DNA of 64,000 bases from NCBI GenBank assembly GCA_903907925.1, contig CAIVQB010000113.1, positions 31,136 through 95,135 of the forward strand. Reading direction: 5' to 3'. The position numbers were made by a program, and so were the translations under genes. Each line of letters opens with the position of its first letter. Within the stretch, counting starts at the first letter, position 1. Under the pieces are notes generated by a model. That model was given only the letters and a program-made list of their open reading frames with translations. It ran no database searches and had not been told where the DNA came from. Of this stretch, positions 26,959 through 36,171 are shown in pieces. The stretch comes from an uncultured Verrucomicrobiota bacterium. GTDB taxonomy: Bacteria > Verrucomicrobiota > Verrucomicrobiia > Limisphaerales > UBA9464.

Positions 26959-27681
26959 CTATTTCGCCGGAGCTGCCGGGAAGGACGGTGCCTTCATCGC
27001 ATTGGTGGCGGCCGGCTTGACGAGTTCCGGATGCTTTTGAAGCAACTGGGTGCGGGCCTGGAAGGCGGACTGAACCGCCATCCCGGAAATCGGATCGCGG
27101 GCTACCTCTTCGTAGAGTGCGAGGGCCTGGGCCGGTTGACCGGCCGCTTCATGCAATCGCGCCTTGGCGAGACGGGCGCGGTTGGCTGAGACGTCGCCGG
27201 GGAATTCCGCAATCACCCGCTGATAAGCGGCCAGCGCCTCCGGGGATTTGCCTTCGGCGCTCCACGAACTGGCGACCCCGAGCAGCGCCACGGCGGCGGA
27301 TGGACCGGTCGGGGCATCGGCGGCGACCTTGTCAAACAGGGCGCGTGCCTCGGCCGGCTTGCCTTCGGTGAAAAGAAGGCCGGCGGCGAGGAGATTGGCG
27401 CGTTCCGCCGCCCGGGTTCCGGCGTGCTGATGGGCAACGTCGAGGTAGGCACTGCTGGTGGGAGTGGTGCCGCCCGAAACCGCCAGCAGGGCGCGATTGC
27501 CCTCGGCTTCCGCCGCGTCCCGGCGATAACGGACGAACATCGTGACCACCACCGCCAGGATTACGGCCGTCAAAACGGCTGAAAGCATATTCTTGTTGAC
27601 CTCGAACCACGTCAGGAGATCGAACTCCGGATCGTGGTTCTCGGTCGCGACGGGCGACGTGACGGAACTGGGCTGACTCAT
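26959..27681 (-). CDS. Membrane-anchored TPR protein, YfgM-like
   Basis: About 240 residues. Residues 20-50 (FDLLTWFEVNKNMLSAVLTAVILAVVVTMFVRYRR) form a cytoplasmic lead and one transmembrane helix, as in YfgM-type ancillary SecYEG subunits. Tetratricopeptide-like helices follow (SAYLDVAHQHAGTRAAERANLLAAGLLF; EALAAYQRVIAEFPGDVSANRARLAKARLHEAAGQPAQALALYEEVARDP). The start is ATG 27681, 14 codons inside the longest frame. Likely a periplasmic scaffold at the inner membrane; a chaperone role is only by analogy. Confidence 0.75.
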   Translation of the reverse strand: MSQPSSVTSPVATENHDPEFDLLTWFEVNKNMLSAVLTAVILAVVVTMFVRYRRDAAEAEGNRALLAVSGGTTPTSSAYLDVAHQHAGTRAAERANLLAAGLLFTEGKPAEARALFDKVAADAPTGPSAAVALLGVASSWSAEGKSPEALAAYQRVIAEFPGDVSANRARLAKARLHEAAGQPAQALALYEEVARDPISGMAVQSAFQARTQLLQKHPELVKPAATNAMKAPSFPAAPAK

Positions 27682-27832
27682 AATTTGGAGGCGGGATATT
27701 TCGGCGCGAGGGCCAAAAAACAAGCCCCATTTGCCGTTCGCACCTTCGGACTCGACGAAACAAGTGGACTCTCAGCGGCTGAAGTCGCCGACGACCACGG
27801 CCGATTCTCTGGTCAAAACCGTCGATTGCGGA

Positions 27833-30800
27833 TCAATTGGGGCGGACACGGTAAAAGAGGATTTTGTCGGACGACGCGGGCAACGGCACCACGATGTCGG
27901 TATCCAATCCGGCACCGGTGACGGTGGTGATCGGTTTCCAGACGCCGTTCAGTGCGTTGACAGATTCTATGCTGTGGGTCCGGCCTTTTTCACCCCGGAA
28001 CGTGAATTTGAAAACCGCCCCGTTGAAAGTCAGCGCGGCGGTCGGGGTCACCGTGGACTTGGACTTGATGGTGAAGGTCTGGCTGGCCTGGCCGGCTTGG
28101 AAAATCGCGGAACCTGCCTGCTTCGCCAGGACCACCACTGTTCCCGCGGATCCGAGGACCAATTGATCGACACCGCTGAGGGTCGCCGGTCCGCTGGTGA
28201 CGGAGTAGGTGATCGGCTGGCCCGAGCTCGCGGTCGCGCTGAGCTTGATGGCCGGATCGCCTTCCGTCGCGTCGGGGATGGGAGCAAAGGTGACGGTCTG
28301 GCTGGCCTTGCTGACCGTAAACGTCCGGGTGATCGTCGATGAGCCGAGATAATTCGCGTTCCCGGGTTGCTGGGCGGACACCGTGACCTCGCCGACCCCG
28401 GTGGTTTGCAGGACCACGGTATTGCCCTGGAGCGAGGCCGGACCGCTGAACGTGAAGGTGATCGGCAATTTGCTGCTGGCGCTCGCGACCAGCGGAATGG
28501 GCGCAGTGGTCCACGGAATGCTGGCTAGGGAATCGAAGGTGATCGACTGCGAAGCCTTGGCGGTGGTCAGGGATTTCGATTCGGTGGCTGCCGCGAAAAT
28601 CGGGCTGACCGTCTGGTTGGCGGTGAGGGTGGCCGGACCGGCTCCCAGAATCGTCACCGTGGATCCAACGACGGATACGGTCGGGCTCGTGGAGCTCAAG
28701 GTGACCGGAAGTCCGGAGCTGGACGTGACGTTGACGTTGAACGGTGCGTCGCCGTAGGTCGGGTTCGGAAGGGCGGACCAGGTGAAGGTCGGTGTCGCCT
28801 TGGTGACCGTCAGCGTCCGGACAATTGTCGAGGACGCGAGATAGTTGCCGTTTCCGGGTTGTTGGGCGGTCACGGTGACCTCACCGACGCCAGTCGTCGC
28901 GAGGATCAGAGTATTGCCCTGCACTTGGGCCGGGCCGGTGACCGTGAACGTGATTGGCAATTTGCTGCTGGCGCTCGCCACGAGCGGGATCGGCGTGGAT
29001 TTCCAGGCGGTTCCCGCGAGGGCGTCAAAGGTGATCGTTTGGGATGCCTTGGCGATGGTGAACGTCTTGGATTCGGTAACGGAGTTGAACAGGTCGCTGA
29101 CCGCCTGAGTGGCGGTGATTGTGGCTGCGCCGGCTCCGAGGACCGTTACCGTGGATCCGGCGATGGAGATGTTCGCGCTACCCGAACTGAGCGTCACCGG
29201 CAAACCGGAACTGGAAGTCACGGTGACTTTGAACGGTGAATCGCCGTAGGTCGGCGAAGGCAGGGCCGACCAGGTCAGGCTGGGTATAGCCCGGGTCACG
29301 GTGATCGATTTGTTGGCGTCCGCGGGCAGGAATTCGGTGTTTCCTGCCTGGTGGGTGGACAACAGAACGCCGCCCACGCCGGTCGCAGTCAACTGATCTC
29401 CGACGAGTTTCGCCGGCCCGGAAGCGACCGCGAGCGTGACCGGCAAACCACTGCTGGAGGTGGCCGATACGCTCCGGGTGTCGCCATAGGCCATCGTGGA
29501 CGGGGCGTTGATGGTGATGGTCTGCGGAACGAGCACGCCCAAAGTGAAAAAATCGCTGGGAGTGGTGCCGCCTGGATTGGAGACCAACAGTTGGTATCTG
29601 CCGCGGCTCGCCGGGGCGAGTTTGCTCAGGGTCAGGGTCGCCGTGTTCGCTCCACTGACCGTCGTGCTGTTCGGCAGATTGACGCCGTCCTTCTGCCATT
29701 GGTAGGAGAGCTGACTCCCGGTGGCGACGACCGAAAGGGTCACGGTATCCCCTTGATTCTTTACAATGTTGGCCGCGGGTTCACTGGTGATTTGTGCCAG
29801 CGGAACACCGGTCGCGAGCGAGAAACTCTTGAAATTGTTAAGACCGACCGGCGGGGTGATGTCGCCGCCCAATGGACCGATCACCACGTCCTCGCTCCCG
29901 CGTTTCTTGGCGGTGTCGAACGACGAGCCGGTGCTGGAATCCCAGGCCCGGATCGTCACGGTGACGGTGTTACCCTGCGACGTTCCAGGAACGGTCACCG
30001 TTCCAAGGGCGAACACGCCATCCTCAACCAGCACGCCTGATTTGATCACTGCCCCCTGATACACGATGTCGATGGATCCCACCGCCGCAGGCAGGGCCGC
30101 TCCGGCCTCATTGAGGATGTAACGCCGGTCGGTTCCGATCAGGTTTTTGGCGGAGAAGGTTCCGCCCGTGACGGGAGGCGTGCCCGTCAGTTGGAACGAG
30201 ACAAAATTGGAGAGCGTCGCCGGCGGCGTGATGTCTCCACCGAGGGGTCCGACGGTCAAGGTCTCCGATCCGTGAACCGTGGCCAGATCGTAGGTGGAAC
30301 CGGTGGTGGTATCCCAGGCGCGGACCGTGAGGGTGATCGTCGCACCCGCCACGGTGCCCGGGACATTGACCGAGCCGAGCGCAAAGATGCCGTCCTCCGC
30401 CAGTCCACCCGAGGCGATCACCGCATTGTTGTACACGATGTCAACGGCTCCCGATGCGGTGGCGAGGGGTTTGCCGGAGGTGTCGAGGATGTAGCGTTTG
30501 TCGGTTCCGATCAGATTCTTCGCGGAGAACGAGCCCACGTGGGCCACGACCGGTCCGGTGAGTTGGAACGAAGCGAAGTTGGAGAGCGCCACAGGTGGGG
30601 AGATGTCGCCGCCGAGGGGACCGACGGTCAGCGTTTCCGATCCGTGAACGGTCGCCAGGCTGTAGGTGGCGCCGGTGGTGGTGTCCCAGGCGCGAATGGT
30701 GATCGACACCGACCCGCCGGCGACGGTGCCGGGGATGTTGACCGAGCCGAAGGCGAAGATGCCGTCTTCGACCAGTCCGCCGGAGGCGATCACGGCGTTG

Positions 30801-31801
30801 TTGACCAGGATTTCAACCGCTCCAACCGCGATGGCGAGAGGTTTGCCGGTGGGATCGAGAATGTAGCGTTTGTCGGTTCCGATCAGATTTTTCGCGGAAA
30901 ACGATCCCACGCTTGGGCCTACGGGACCGGTGAGTTGGAATGAGGAGAAGTTGGACATCGTGGGCGGCGGAATGAGATCTCCACCCAGCGGCCCGACGTT
31001 GATCGTCTCCGATCCATGCGTCGTCGCGGTGGCGAAGGTGGATCCGGTCGAAGTATCCCAGGCCCGGATGGTGACGCTGGCCATTCCACCGGCGATCGAT
31101 CCGGGAACGGTAATTGTGCCGAGCGCAAAGATGCCGTCTTCAACCAGCGGCCCAGACGCCAGCACCGTGCCGCCCGCCAGGACCTCGACCGCACCGACGG
31201 AGACGGGAAGGGGAGAACCGGATGGCGTGAGAATATACCGCTTGTCGGTTCCGATGACGTTCTTCGCCGAGAAGGATCCAGGCGTCGTGGTGGTCGTGCC
31301 CGTGAGTTGGAAGCTGGTGAAATTGTCCATGCCGACCGGCGGAGTGGTGCCGCCCCCGAGCGGCCCGACCGAGACGACCTCCGATCCGCGCACGGTTGCA
31401 GCGGCATAGGTGGCACCGGTCGTGGTGTCCCAGGCCCGTACCGTCACACTGATGGTCGCACCGGGGTTGGGTCCGGCGACGGTCAGCGTTCCAAACACGA
31501 AAACCCCGTCGATCACCGGCGCGCCCGACGCCACGACGGTGCCATTGTAGAGGATCTCCACCTTGCCGACGGCTACCTTGAGCGCTGCACCGTCCTTGTT
31601 GAAGATGTAGCGCTTCTCCGTTCCGATCAGGTTTTTGGCGGAAAAGGTGCCGTCGGCCAGAACCGGAACCGCCGTGAGTCCGGCGAGTGCGAGGATCCAG
31701 GACAGGACCACTCGGTGGGCGCTCCGGTGGAAGCCCGGCCCGGATTCGCGTGCAAGGCCCGCCAGAAGGGCGACGAAGGAAAGGCGATGGGATGAGTTCA
31801 T
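27833..31801 (-). CDS. Very long exported protein with five tandem repeats, an Ig-like domain and MBG-like repeats
   Basis: About 1322 residues. The start at ATG 31801 gives a long signal sequence (hydrophobic VVLSWILALAGLTAVPVLA ending near residue 50). Five repeats of about 124 residues follow, each beginning FSAKNLIGTDKRYIL and ending GSETLTVGPLGGD and a Phe-rich strand. An Ig-like domain comes next (NQGDTVTLSVVATGSQLSYQWQKDGVNLP), then alternating MBG/Ig-type modules with PTYGDSPFKVTVTSSSGLPVTL and ASQTITFDALA. The end (GRTHSIESVNALNGVWKPITTV...KILFYRVRPN) is a C-terminal domain often seen on Verrucomicrobia surface proteins. It is probably an adhesin or cell-surface stalk protein. No partner gene is obvious. 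Confidence 0.85.
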   Translation of the reverse strand: MNSSHRLSFVALLAGLARESGPGFHRSAHRVVLSWILALAGLTAVPVLADGTFSAKNLIGTEKRYIFNKDGAALKVAVGKVEILYNGTVVASGAPVIDGVFVFGTLTVAGPNPGATISVTVRAWDTTTGATYAAATVRGSEVVSVGPLGGGTTPPVGMDNFTSFQLTGTTTTTPGSFSAKNVIGTDKRYILTPSGSPLPVSVGAVEVLAGGTVLASGPLVEDGIFALGTITVPGSIAGGMASVTIRAWDTSTGSTFATATTHGSETINVGPLGGDLIPPPTMSNFSSFQLTGPVGPSVGSFSAKNLIGTDKRYILDPTGKPLAIAVGAVEILVNNAVIASGGLVEDGIFAFGSVNIPGTVAGGSVSITIRAWDTTTGATYSLATVHGSETLTVGPLGGDISPPVALSNFASFQLTGPVVAHVGSFSAKNLIGTDKRYILDTSGKPLATASGAVDIVYNNAVIASGGLAEDGIFALGSVNVPGTVAGATITLTVRAWDTTTGSTYDLATVHGSETLTVGPLGGDITPPATLSNFVSFQLTGTPPVTGGTFSAKNLIGTDRRYILNEAGAALPAAVGSIDIVYQGAVIKSGVLVEDGVFALGTVTVPGTSQGNTVTVTIRAWDSSTGSSFDTAKKRGSEDVVIGPLGGDITPPVGLNNFKSFSLATGVPLAQITSEPAANIVKNQGDTVTLSVVATGSQLSYQWQKDGVNLPNSTTVSGANTATLTLSKLAPASRGRYQLLVSNPGGTTPSDFFTLGVLVPQTITINAPSTMAYGDTRSVSATSSSGLPVTLAVASGPAKLVGDQLTATGVGGVLLSTHQAGNTEFLPADANKSITVTRAIPSLTWSALPSPTYGDSPFKVTVTSSSGLPVTLSSGSANISIAGSTVTVLGAGAATITATQAVSDLFNSVTESKTFTIAKASQTITFDALAGTAWKSTPIPLVASASSKLPITFTVTGPAQVQGNTLILATTGVGEVTVTAQQPGNGNYLASSTIVRTLTVTKATPTFTWSALPNPTYGDAPFNVNVTSSSGLPVTLSSTSPTVSVVGSTVTILGAGPATLTANQTVSPIFAAATESKSLTTAKASQSITFDSLASIPWTTAPIPLVASASSKLPITFTFSGPASLQGNTVVLQTTGVGEVTVSAQQPGNANYLGSSTITRTFTVSKASQTVTFAPIPDATEGDPAIKLSATASSGQPITYSVTSGPATLSGVDQLVLGSAGTVVVLAKQAGSAIFQAGQASQTFTIKSKSTVTPTAALTFNGAVFKFTFRGEKGRTHSIESVNALNGVWKPITTVTGAGLDTDIVVPLPASSDKILFYRVRPN
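29800..31650 (-). repeat. Five tandem repeats of about 372 bp inside the exported repeat protein
   Basis: The conserved anchor (reverse complement of GATCAG-TTTTTCGCGGA) recurs near 31629, 31252, 30882, 30509 and 30139, giving periods of 377, 370, 373 and 370 bp. Repeats 3 and 4 are the most alike at the DNA level, so copy number may change by recombination and assemblies may collapse here. Confidence 0.85.
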
Positions 31802-31946
31802 GTGGCAACGCGGGAAGACACTCCCTGAAAGGAAAGGACGGACAATTGCTTGGGTTTGCGCCGTTGAATAGTGGCGGGCGATAGCAGGATCCGGGCCGTG
31901 TAGCAATTCTGAAAACCCAAGAGCAGGAACCGCGAGGGCACATCTT

Positions 31947-32165
31947 GACACTGCCCCCAAACGCGGCGGTCCCGGGCGGGGAAGGCAAGCCTTCCGCTGT
32001 TCTCAGGGCCAACGGCCCGCCCCATACCAGCCTTGGGCACCGCCCAAGGTGGAGGGCTCGGTTCCATCCGAGCTCCCTATTCGTTTGGGTACGCGATGGA
32101 TCGGCCGTCGAGGGTCGGATGCATCCCCAAGGTTGTTCCAATGGGCCTCCGTAGGGGGCAGTGTC
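31947..32165. mobile_element. MITE-like element, family A, copy 1 (219 bp)
   Basis: The element begins GACACTGCCCCC and ends with the exact reverse complement, GGGGGCAGTGTC, giving perfect 12-bp terminal inverted repeats. It has no coding capacity. The interior (for example GGGGAAGGCAAGCCTTCCGC and TATTCGTTTGGGTACGCG) recurs at 40254-40471 with only scattered differences. It fills most of the 580-bp gap between the repeat protein and the pseudopilin gene. A short direct repeat at the ends cannot be confirmed by eye. Confidence 0.75.
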
Positions 32166-32330
32166 GAGATCCGCCCGACCCGCGACGCATCCCGACGATT
32201 CGGTTGACGCCAATCCCGGGTTCCGATAGTTCCTGTCCCACGCCATTTCAGTGCCTCACCGGGTCGGGTGTTTCACGCCTTCGTGGAATTTCAAGAACGG
32301 GGGGTGTTGGTTTTGGTTGACCCTTGATAA

Positions 32331-32356
32331 CTGTGTGGTTACCGTCCAACACACAG
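32331..32356 (+). promoter_or_regulatory. Candidate stem-loop upstream of the pseudopilin gene
   Basis: CTGTGTG, a 12-nt loop, then CACACAG, 27 bp before the start codon. TTGACC at 32317 could be a -35 box just ahead of it, in which case the hairpin would lie at or near the transcription start. Function is a guess. Confidence 0.3.
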
Positions 32357-32382
32357 CCGTACGTCGCAACATTTTTCAAACC

Positions 32383-33285
32383 ATGAACACCCGTAACCCA
32401 AAGAACGGTGCGCCTCGCGGAGGCTTCACGCTCATCGAGCTGCTCGTCGTCATCGCCATCATCGCGATTCTCGCCGGCATGCTTCTCCCTGCCTTGGCCA
32501 AGGCAAAACAGAAGGCCAACGGCATCCTTTGCATGAACAACGGCAAGCAGCTCAGTCTTGCCTGGCACCTGTACGCGGGTGACTACAACGATTATCTGCC
32601 GCCCAACCCTGACGACGGCAACACGACCGACTACCACAATTGGTGCCCGGGCGAAGCGGGTCCAGGACAGGCGAATGAGGGCGATCCCGAAATTCTGCGC
32701 GACCCGAAGAAGTCGCTGCTTTCGCCCTACATTGGCGGCAACGTCTTGATCTTTAGCTGCCCGTCGGATTACCGACGCGGTAAAGTGCGTCAAGTGAGTC
32801 CGGCCGCCAACAAAGGACAGAAAGGCAATCCGGCCCGCAGTTTCTCGATGAGCCAGGCGATCGGTACAGATCCCACCAGCCCGAACGGCCGTCTTCCGGT
32901 GAATGGACCCTGGCTGGACAACAACCATGGCAACACGCGGACCGGAAAGTTTTATGTCTACGGCAAATTGGGTGATTTCACCGAACCCGGCCCGACGCAG
33001 ACCTTCGTCTTCCTCGACGAAGACCCGGACAGTTTGAACGACGGTGGGTTCGCCGTCGGCATCACCAAGGCTGAATGGATCGACTGGCCCGCTTCCTACC
33101 ACAATAACGCCTGTGGATTCGCCTTCGCCGACGGCCATTCCGAAGTCCACAAATGGGTGGATCCTCGCACCAAGGTAAAGAACCACAGCGTCGCCCGCTT
33201 GGCGGTCCCGGGCAGTCAGGACTACCTCTGGATCGCCATGCGCACCTCCGCCTACAAAGACGGCACCCCGATCACCGCGAAGTAA
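32383..33285 (+). CDS. Type II secretion/type IV pilin-like pseudopilin with H-X9-DG motif
   Basis: 300 residues. The prepilin signal [25 protein letters not shown] is textbook: cleavage after Gly and Glu at position +5, preceded by a short basic leader. The globular part has the Verrucomicrobia/Lentisphaerae-type features [37 protein letters not shown] and the H-X9-DG motif ([15 protein letters not shown] near residue 245). ATG 32383 is used because the prepilin leader must be short. Cleaved and methylated by a prepilin peptidase encoded elsewhere. Such proteins occur in many copies per genome in these phyla and their partners are mostly unknown. The gene is monocistronic and ends in a strong terminator. 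Confidence 0.93.
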   Translation: MNTRNPKNGAPRGGFTLIELLVVIAIIAILAGMLLPALAKAKQKANGILCMNNGKQLSLAWHLYAGDYNDYLPPNPDDGNTTDYHNWCPGEAGPGQANEGDPEILRDPKKSLLSPYIGGNVLIFSCPSDYRRGKVRQVSPAANKGQKGNPARSFSMSQAIGTDPTSPNGRLPVNGPWLDNNHGNTRTGKFYVYGKLGDFTEPGPTQTFVFLDEDPDSLNDGGFAVGITKAEWIDWPASYHNNACGFAFADGHSEVHKWVDPRTKVKNHSVARLAVPGSQDYLWIAMRTSAYKDGTPITAK

Positions 33286-33302
33286 TCATCTCCAGATTCA
33301 AT

Positions 33303-33339
33303 AACGGCCACGGGTTCGCCCGTGGCCGTTTTGTTTTTC
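33303..33339 (+). terminator. Strong rho-independent terminator after the pseudopilin gene
   Basis: A perfect 12-bp stem with a UUCG-type tetraloop (AACGGCCACGGG-TTCG-CCCGTGGCCGTT), followed by TTGTTTTTCTT. It lies 18 bp after the stop codon. Confidence 0.95.
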
Positions 33340-33406
33340 TTCACCCAGACGGGAATGGACGACCCTGATTGCCGTCGGGCGTAACTCTGTGGGAGGCTTA
33401 CCCGAG

Positions 33407-34552
33407 ATGTTCGAATTGCTGAAGACGGATCCTTCCTCGCGCGCCCGGCTGGGGCGGCTGACCACTGCGCGTGGAGTGATCGAGACGCCGGTGTTCATGC
33501 CAGTCGGCACCCAGGCCAGCGTGAAGGCGCTGGATGTCCGTGAACTCACCGAGATGGGCACCCAGATCCTCCTCGGCAACACCTATCACCTGAACATCCG
33601 GCCCGGCCGCGAGATCATCGAGAAGGCGGGTGGTCTCCATTCGTTCATGAATTGGCAGGGGCCCATCCTCACCGATTCGGGCGGGTTCCAGGTCTTCAGT
33701 CTCGGCAAGATCCGCAAGGTGAAGGAACACGGCGTCGAATTTCGCAGTCATCTGGATGGAACCCTGATTTTCCTCGGACCCAAGGAAAGCATGGAGATCC
33801 AGCGCTGGCTGGGTTCGGACATCGCCATGGTGTTCGACGAATGTCCGCCCCACACGGCTTCGAAGGAGGAGGTTCTCCTGGCGGTGAAACGCACCCTCCG
33901 CTGGGCCGCCGAATGCCGGACCCAGCCGCGGGCGGCGGGCCAACATGTCTTCGGCATCGTCCAGGGCACCCATCACCCCGATCTGCGCCGAAAATGCGCC
34001 GAGGAATTGGTGGCGATGGATTTTGACGGATACGCGATCGGCGGGGTCAGCGTGGGCGAACCCGAACCGGAGATGATGAAGGCGGTGGAGATCACCGAGC
34101 CGTATTTGCCGGAGGGAAAAGCCCGGTACGCGATGGGCCTGGGGACGCCGGCGCAGATGGTGGAACTGGTCGCGCGCGGCGTGGACATGTTCGATTGCGT
34201 GTTGCCGACCCGGGTGGCGCGCAACGGAACGGCCTACACCAAGAAGGGCGCGTTCGCCGTCAAGGGCGGGGCGGTGAAAGCCGATTTCGGGCCGATTGAA
34301 GAGGGCTGCGAATGCTTTGCCTGCCGGCATCACACCCGCGCCTACATCCGGCATTTAATGAACGTGAACGAAATTCTCGGCCTACGATTGGTCAGCGTTC
34401 ACAACAGCCATTTCTATCTCGAAGTGATGCGTCAGATCCGCGCGCATCTGGCAGCGGGAACCTTCGCCGAATACCGGCGTGAATTCGCAGCGACCTTCCG
34501 GCCGAGTGGGAACATTCTTCGCGCCCGCGCCGCCGCCCTCGCGGCCGCGTGA
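33407..34552 (+). CDS. tgt: tRNA-guanine(34) transglycosylase
   Basis: Exchanges guanine-34 for preQ1 in tRNAs with GUN anticodons during queuosine synthesis. 381 residues. D90 of the TDSGGFQVFSLGK motif and D263 in the FDCVLPTRVARNG motif match the two catalytic aspartates. The zinc site CECFACRHHTRAYIRHL near 303-322 is intact. ATG 33407 is chosen over GTG 33389 because the protein then begins like other Tgt enzymes (MFELLKTD) and GGGAGG lies 12 bp upstream. No other queuosine gene is nearby. Confidence 0.97.
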   Translation: MFELLKTDPSSRARLGRLTTARGVIETPVFMPVGTQASVKALDVRELTEMGTQILLGNTYHLNIRPGREIIEKAGGLHSFMNWQGPILTDSGGFQVFSLGKIRKVKEHGVEFRSHLDGTLIFLGPKESMEIQRWLGSDIAMVFDECPPHTASKEEVLLAVKRTLRWAAECRTQPRAAGQHVFGIVQGTHHPDLRRKCAEELVAMDFDGYAIGGVSVGEPEPEMMKAVEITEPYLPEGKARYAMGLGTPAQMVELVARGVDMFDCVLPTRVARNGTAYTKKGAFAVKGGAVKADFGPIEEGCECFACRHHTRAYIRHLMNVNEILGLRLVSVHNSHFYLEVMRQIRAHLAAGTFAEYRREFAATFRPSGNILRARAAALAAA

Positions 34553-34636
34553 GGGGGCGGGAAGACGAAAACGGGAAAACGGGTGTGCGGGAAAACGTGC
34601 AGGTTGCCGCGGGACGGGAGCGCGCGCTTGTCGTCC

Positions 34637-34772
34637 TGGAGTGCGGGGGCAGAGCGAAGCGCCGACACCGCTGTGCCGCGGGGCTCTACCTGCAAGCCGC
34701 GGATCCTTCCATCACGCCGGATTCGAGCCCGCGCCCGTCCGGCAAAGCGGCGGCTCCTCCGCACGCAGTCCA
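34637..34772 (+). repeat. Dispersed element, family B, copy 1 (136 bp)
   Basis: Starts TGGAGTGCGGGGGCAG, contains GCGAAGCGCCGACACCGCTGTG and GCCGCGGATCC, and ends GGCAAAGCGGCGGCTCC then GCAGTCCA. Copy 2 lies 54 bp downstream in the same orientation, and an inverted copy is at 24648-24784. A CGCTTGTCGTCC stretch precedes both direct copies. Confidence 0.75.
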
Positions 34773-34826
34773 AGACGCTGACGCGACGTCCGATGCGCAG
34801 TTCGGTTTGGCGGGCGCTTGTCGTCC

Positions 34827-34971
34827 TGGAGTGCGGCGGGAAGCGAAGCGCCACGCCGCTGTGGAGCGGGATTCCGGCAGCACGAGCTGCGGATCCATTC
34901 ACCAAACCCGGCAGAACGTCACACCCGTCCGGCAAAGCGCCGTCGACGCTTCGCTCTGCCGGCGCACTCCA
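34827..34971 (+). repeat. Dispersed element, family B, copy 2 (145 bp)
   Basis: Starts TGGAGTGCGGCGGGAAGCG and ends CGCTTCGCTCTGCCGGCGCACTCCA, so the two ends are long imperfect inverted repeats. The gap between tgt and lpxB (34553-34989) consists mainly of this and the preceding copy and holds no gene. Confidence 0.75.
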
Positions 34972-34989
34972 TAACGCTGTTGCGCCAAA

Positions 34990-36171
34990 TCATGCGCCGG
35001 AATTCAACAGCGATAGAATCGCGGTCGCAGCGCGATCGCTAGCGCCTGGGCTTCCCAACGATCGTCGCACGGCGGCCAGTTTCTCCCGAACCGGTTCCAA
35101 AGGCCCGTCGAGCAGTCGATTCAGCGCCCCAGCGAGAGCCGCCGGCGTCGCGGCGTCCTGAACGAACTCCGGCATCACCTCGCCGCCGGCCAGCAGATTG
35201 GGCATCGTCAAATACGGCACCGTGACCAATCGCTTCCCGAGGGTGTAGGTCAGCCAGTTGGTCTTGTAGAGCGTGACGGTCGGAACTCCGAACCACGCGC
35301 ATTCCAAAGTGACGGTGCCGGTCGAGGCCAGCGCCACCGACGCCTGTTGCAAAGCGGCCGAAAGCCCGCCGACTTGGACCTTGATGCCCGCCAAACCTGC
35401 AACTTGGCTCTGTGCGAAGGTGGCCATTCGGGCGGACGGCAACACCATCCGGATTCGAAGAGGGCGTCGGACTCCCAGCAGCCGTGCCGTCTCGACCATC
35501 ACCGGCAGATGCCGTCGCAATTCACTCTCCCGACTTCCGGGCAACAAAAGAAGTTCGCGCGGTTGTTCGTGACCTGAAGAGGGAAGGCGAGCCGTATCCG
35601 CCGCAGTCACGGAATCCGCGTCCTTGGAATGCCGATCCACCAGCGGATGACCGACGAATTCCACCCGCAGTGACGGTATCCGCGTCGTGTACCAGTCCTT
35701 TTCGAAGGGCAGAATGCTCAGCAACAGATCGTGGGTTCGACCGAGCCGCCGGGCCCGACCCGGACGCGACGCCCAGACCTGGGGGGAAACGTATTGGATG
35801 AGCTTGGGCCGCCAGTTGTGGAACGGGCCGGTGGGAAGGGATCGTCGCATGGTCTCTGCAAGGCGGCCGTTGAAGGCGAAGAAATCGACACCGATGACCG
35901 CGTCGGGCAACCGCTCGTTGGCCATCGCCACCAATTGATCCCGGAACCGCAGGAACCTTCGGACTTCAGCCCAGCTTGGAATGCCGATGACCGAATGACG
36001 CGTGAGATCGAAGGCGAGTTCCACGCCCGCCGCGGCCATCCGTTCACCACCGGCGCCAAAGAATGAAACCGGAGCCGGACCCGCTGCCCGTCGGAGCGCC
36101 ATGACGAGTTCGGCGGCGAGCTGATCACCACTCGGTTCGCCGGCCACCAGCATGAAGGACAACGGTTTCAC
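34990..36171 (-). CDS. lpxB: Lipid-A-disaccharide synthase
   Basis: Joins UDP-2,3-diacylglucosamine and lipid X to make the lipid A disaccharide; a GT19 enzyme at the inner face of the membrane. The N-terminal LSFMLVAGEPSGDQLAAELVMAL is the family hallmark. PDAVIGVDFFAFNGRLAE, IQYVSPQVWASRPGRA, LLLLPGSRESELRRHLPVMVETA and STGTVTLECAWFGVPTVTLYKTN are also conserved. No ATG fits the family N-terminus. GTG 36171 puts the start four residues before LSFMLVAGEPSGD and is chosen; ATG 36225 would add 18 residues with no family character. About 393 residues. It indicates an LPS-bearing outer membrane. Divergent from smc. Confidence 0.93.
   Translation of the reverse strand: MKPLSFMLVAGEPSGDQLAAELVMALRRAAGPAPVSFFGAGGERMAAAGVELAFDLTRHSVIGIPSWAEVRRFLRFRDQLVAMANERLPDAVIGVDFFAFNGRLAETMRRSLPTGPFHNWRPKLIQYVSPQVWASRPGRARRLGRTHDLLLSILPFEKDWYTTRIPSLRVEFVGHPLVDRHSKDADSVTAADTARLPSSGHEQPRELLLLPGSRESELRRHLPVMVETARLLGVRRPLRIRMVLPSARMATFAQSQVAGLAGIKVQVGGLSAALQQASVALASTGTVTLECAWFGVPTVTLYKTNWLTYTLGKRLVTVPYLTMPNLLAGGEVMPEFVQDAATPAALAGALNRLLDGPLEPVREKLAAVRRSLGSPGASDRAATAILSLLNSGA

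Noticed and set aside
29800..31650. CRISPR array
   Set aside because: The repeats are about 372 bp, in frame and protein-coding; no short direct repeats with unique spacers occur anywhere in the window.
31798..32246. Small ORFs in the 31.9-32.2 kb gap and their look-alikes at 40.1-40.5 kb
   Set aside because: They are translations of the family A element; both strands and several frames are open, and none starts or stops consistently.
34549..35161. Overlapping plus-strand ORFs (141 and 192 aa) after tgt
   Set aside because: They fall in the family B repeat copies and run into lpxB antisense; the apparent protein similarity between them is the DNA repeat.
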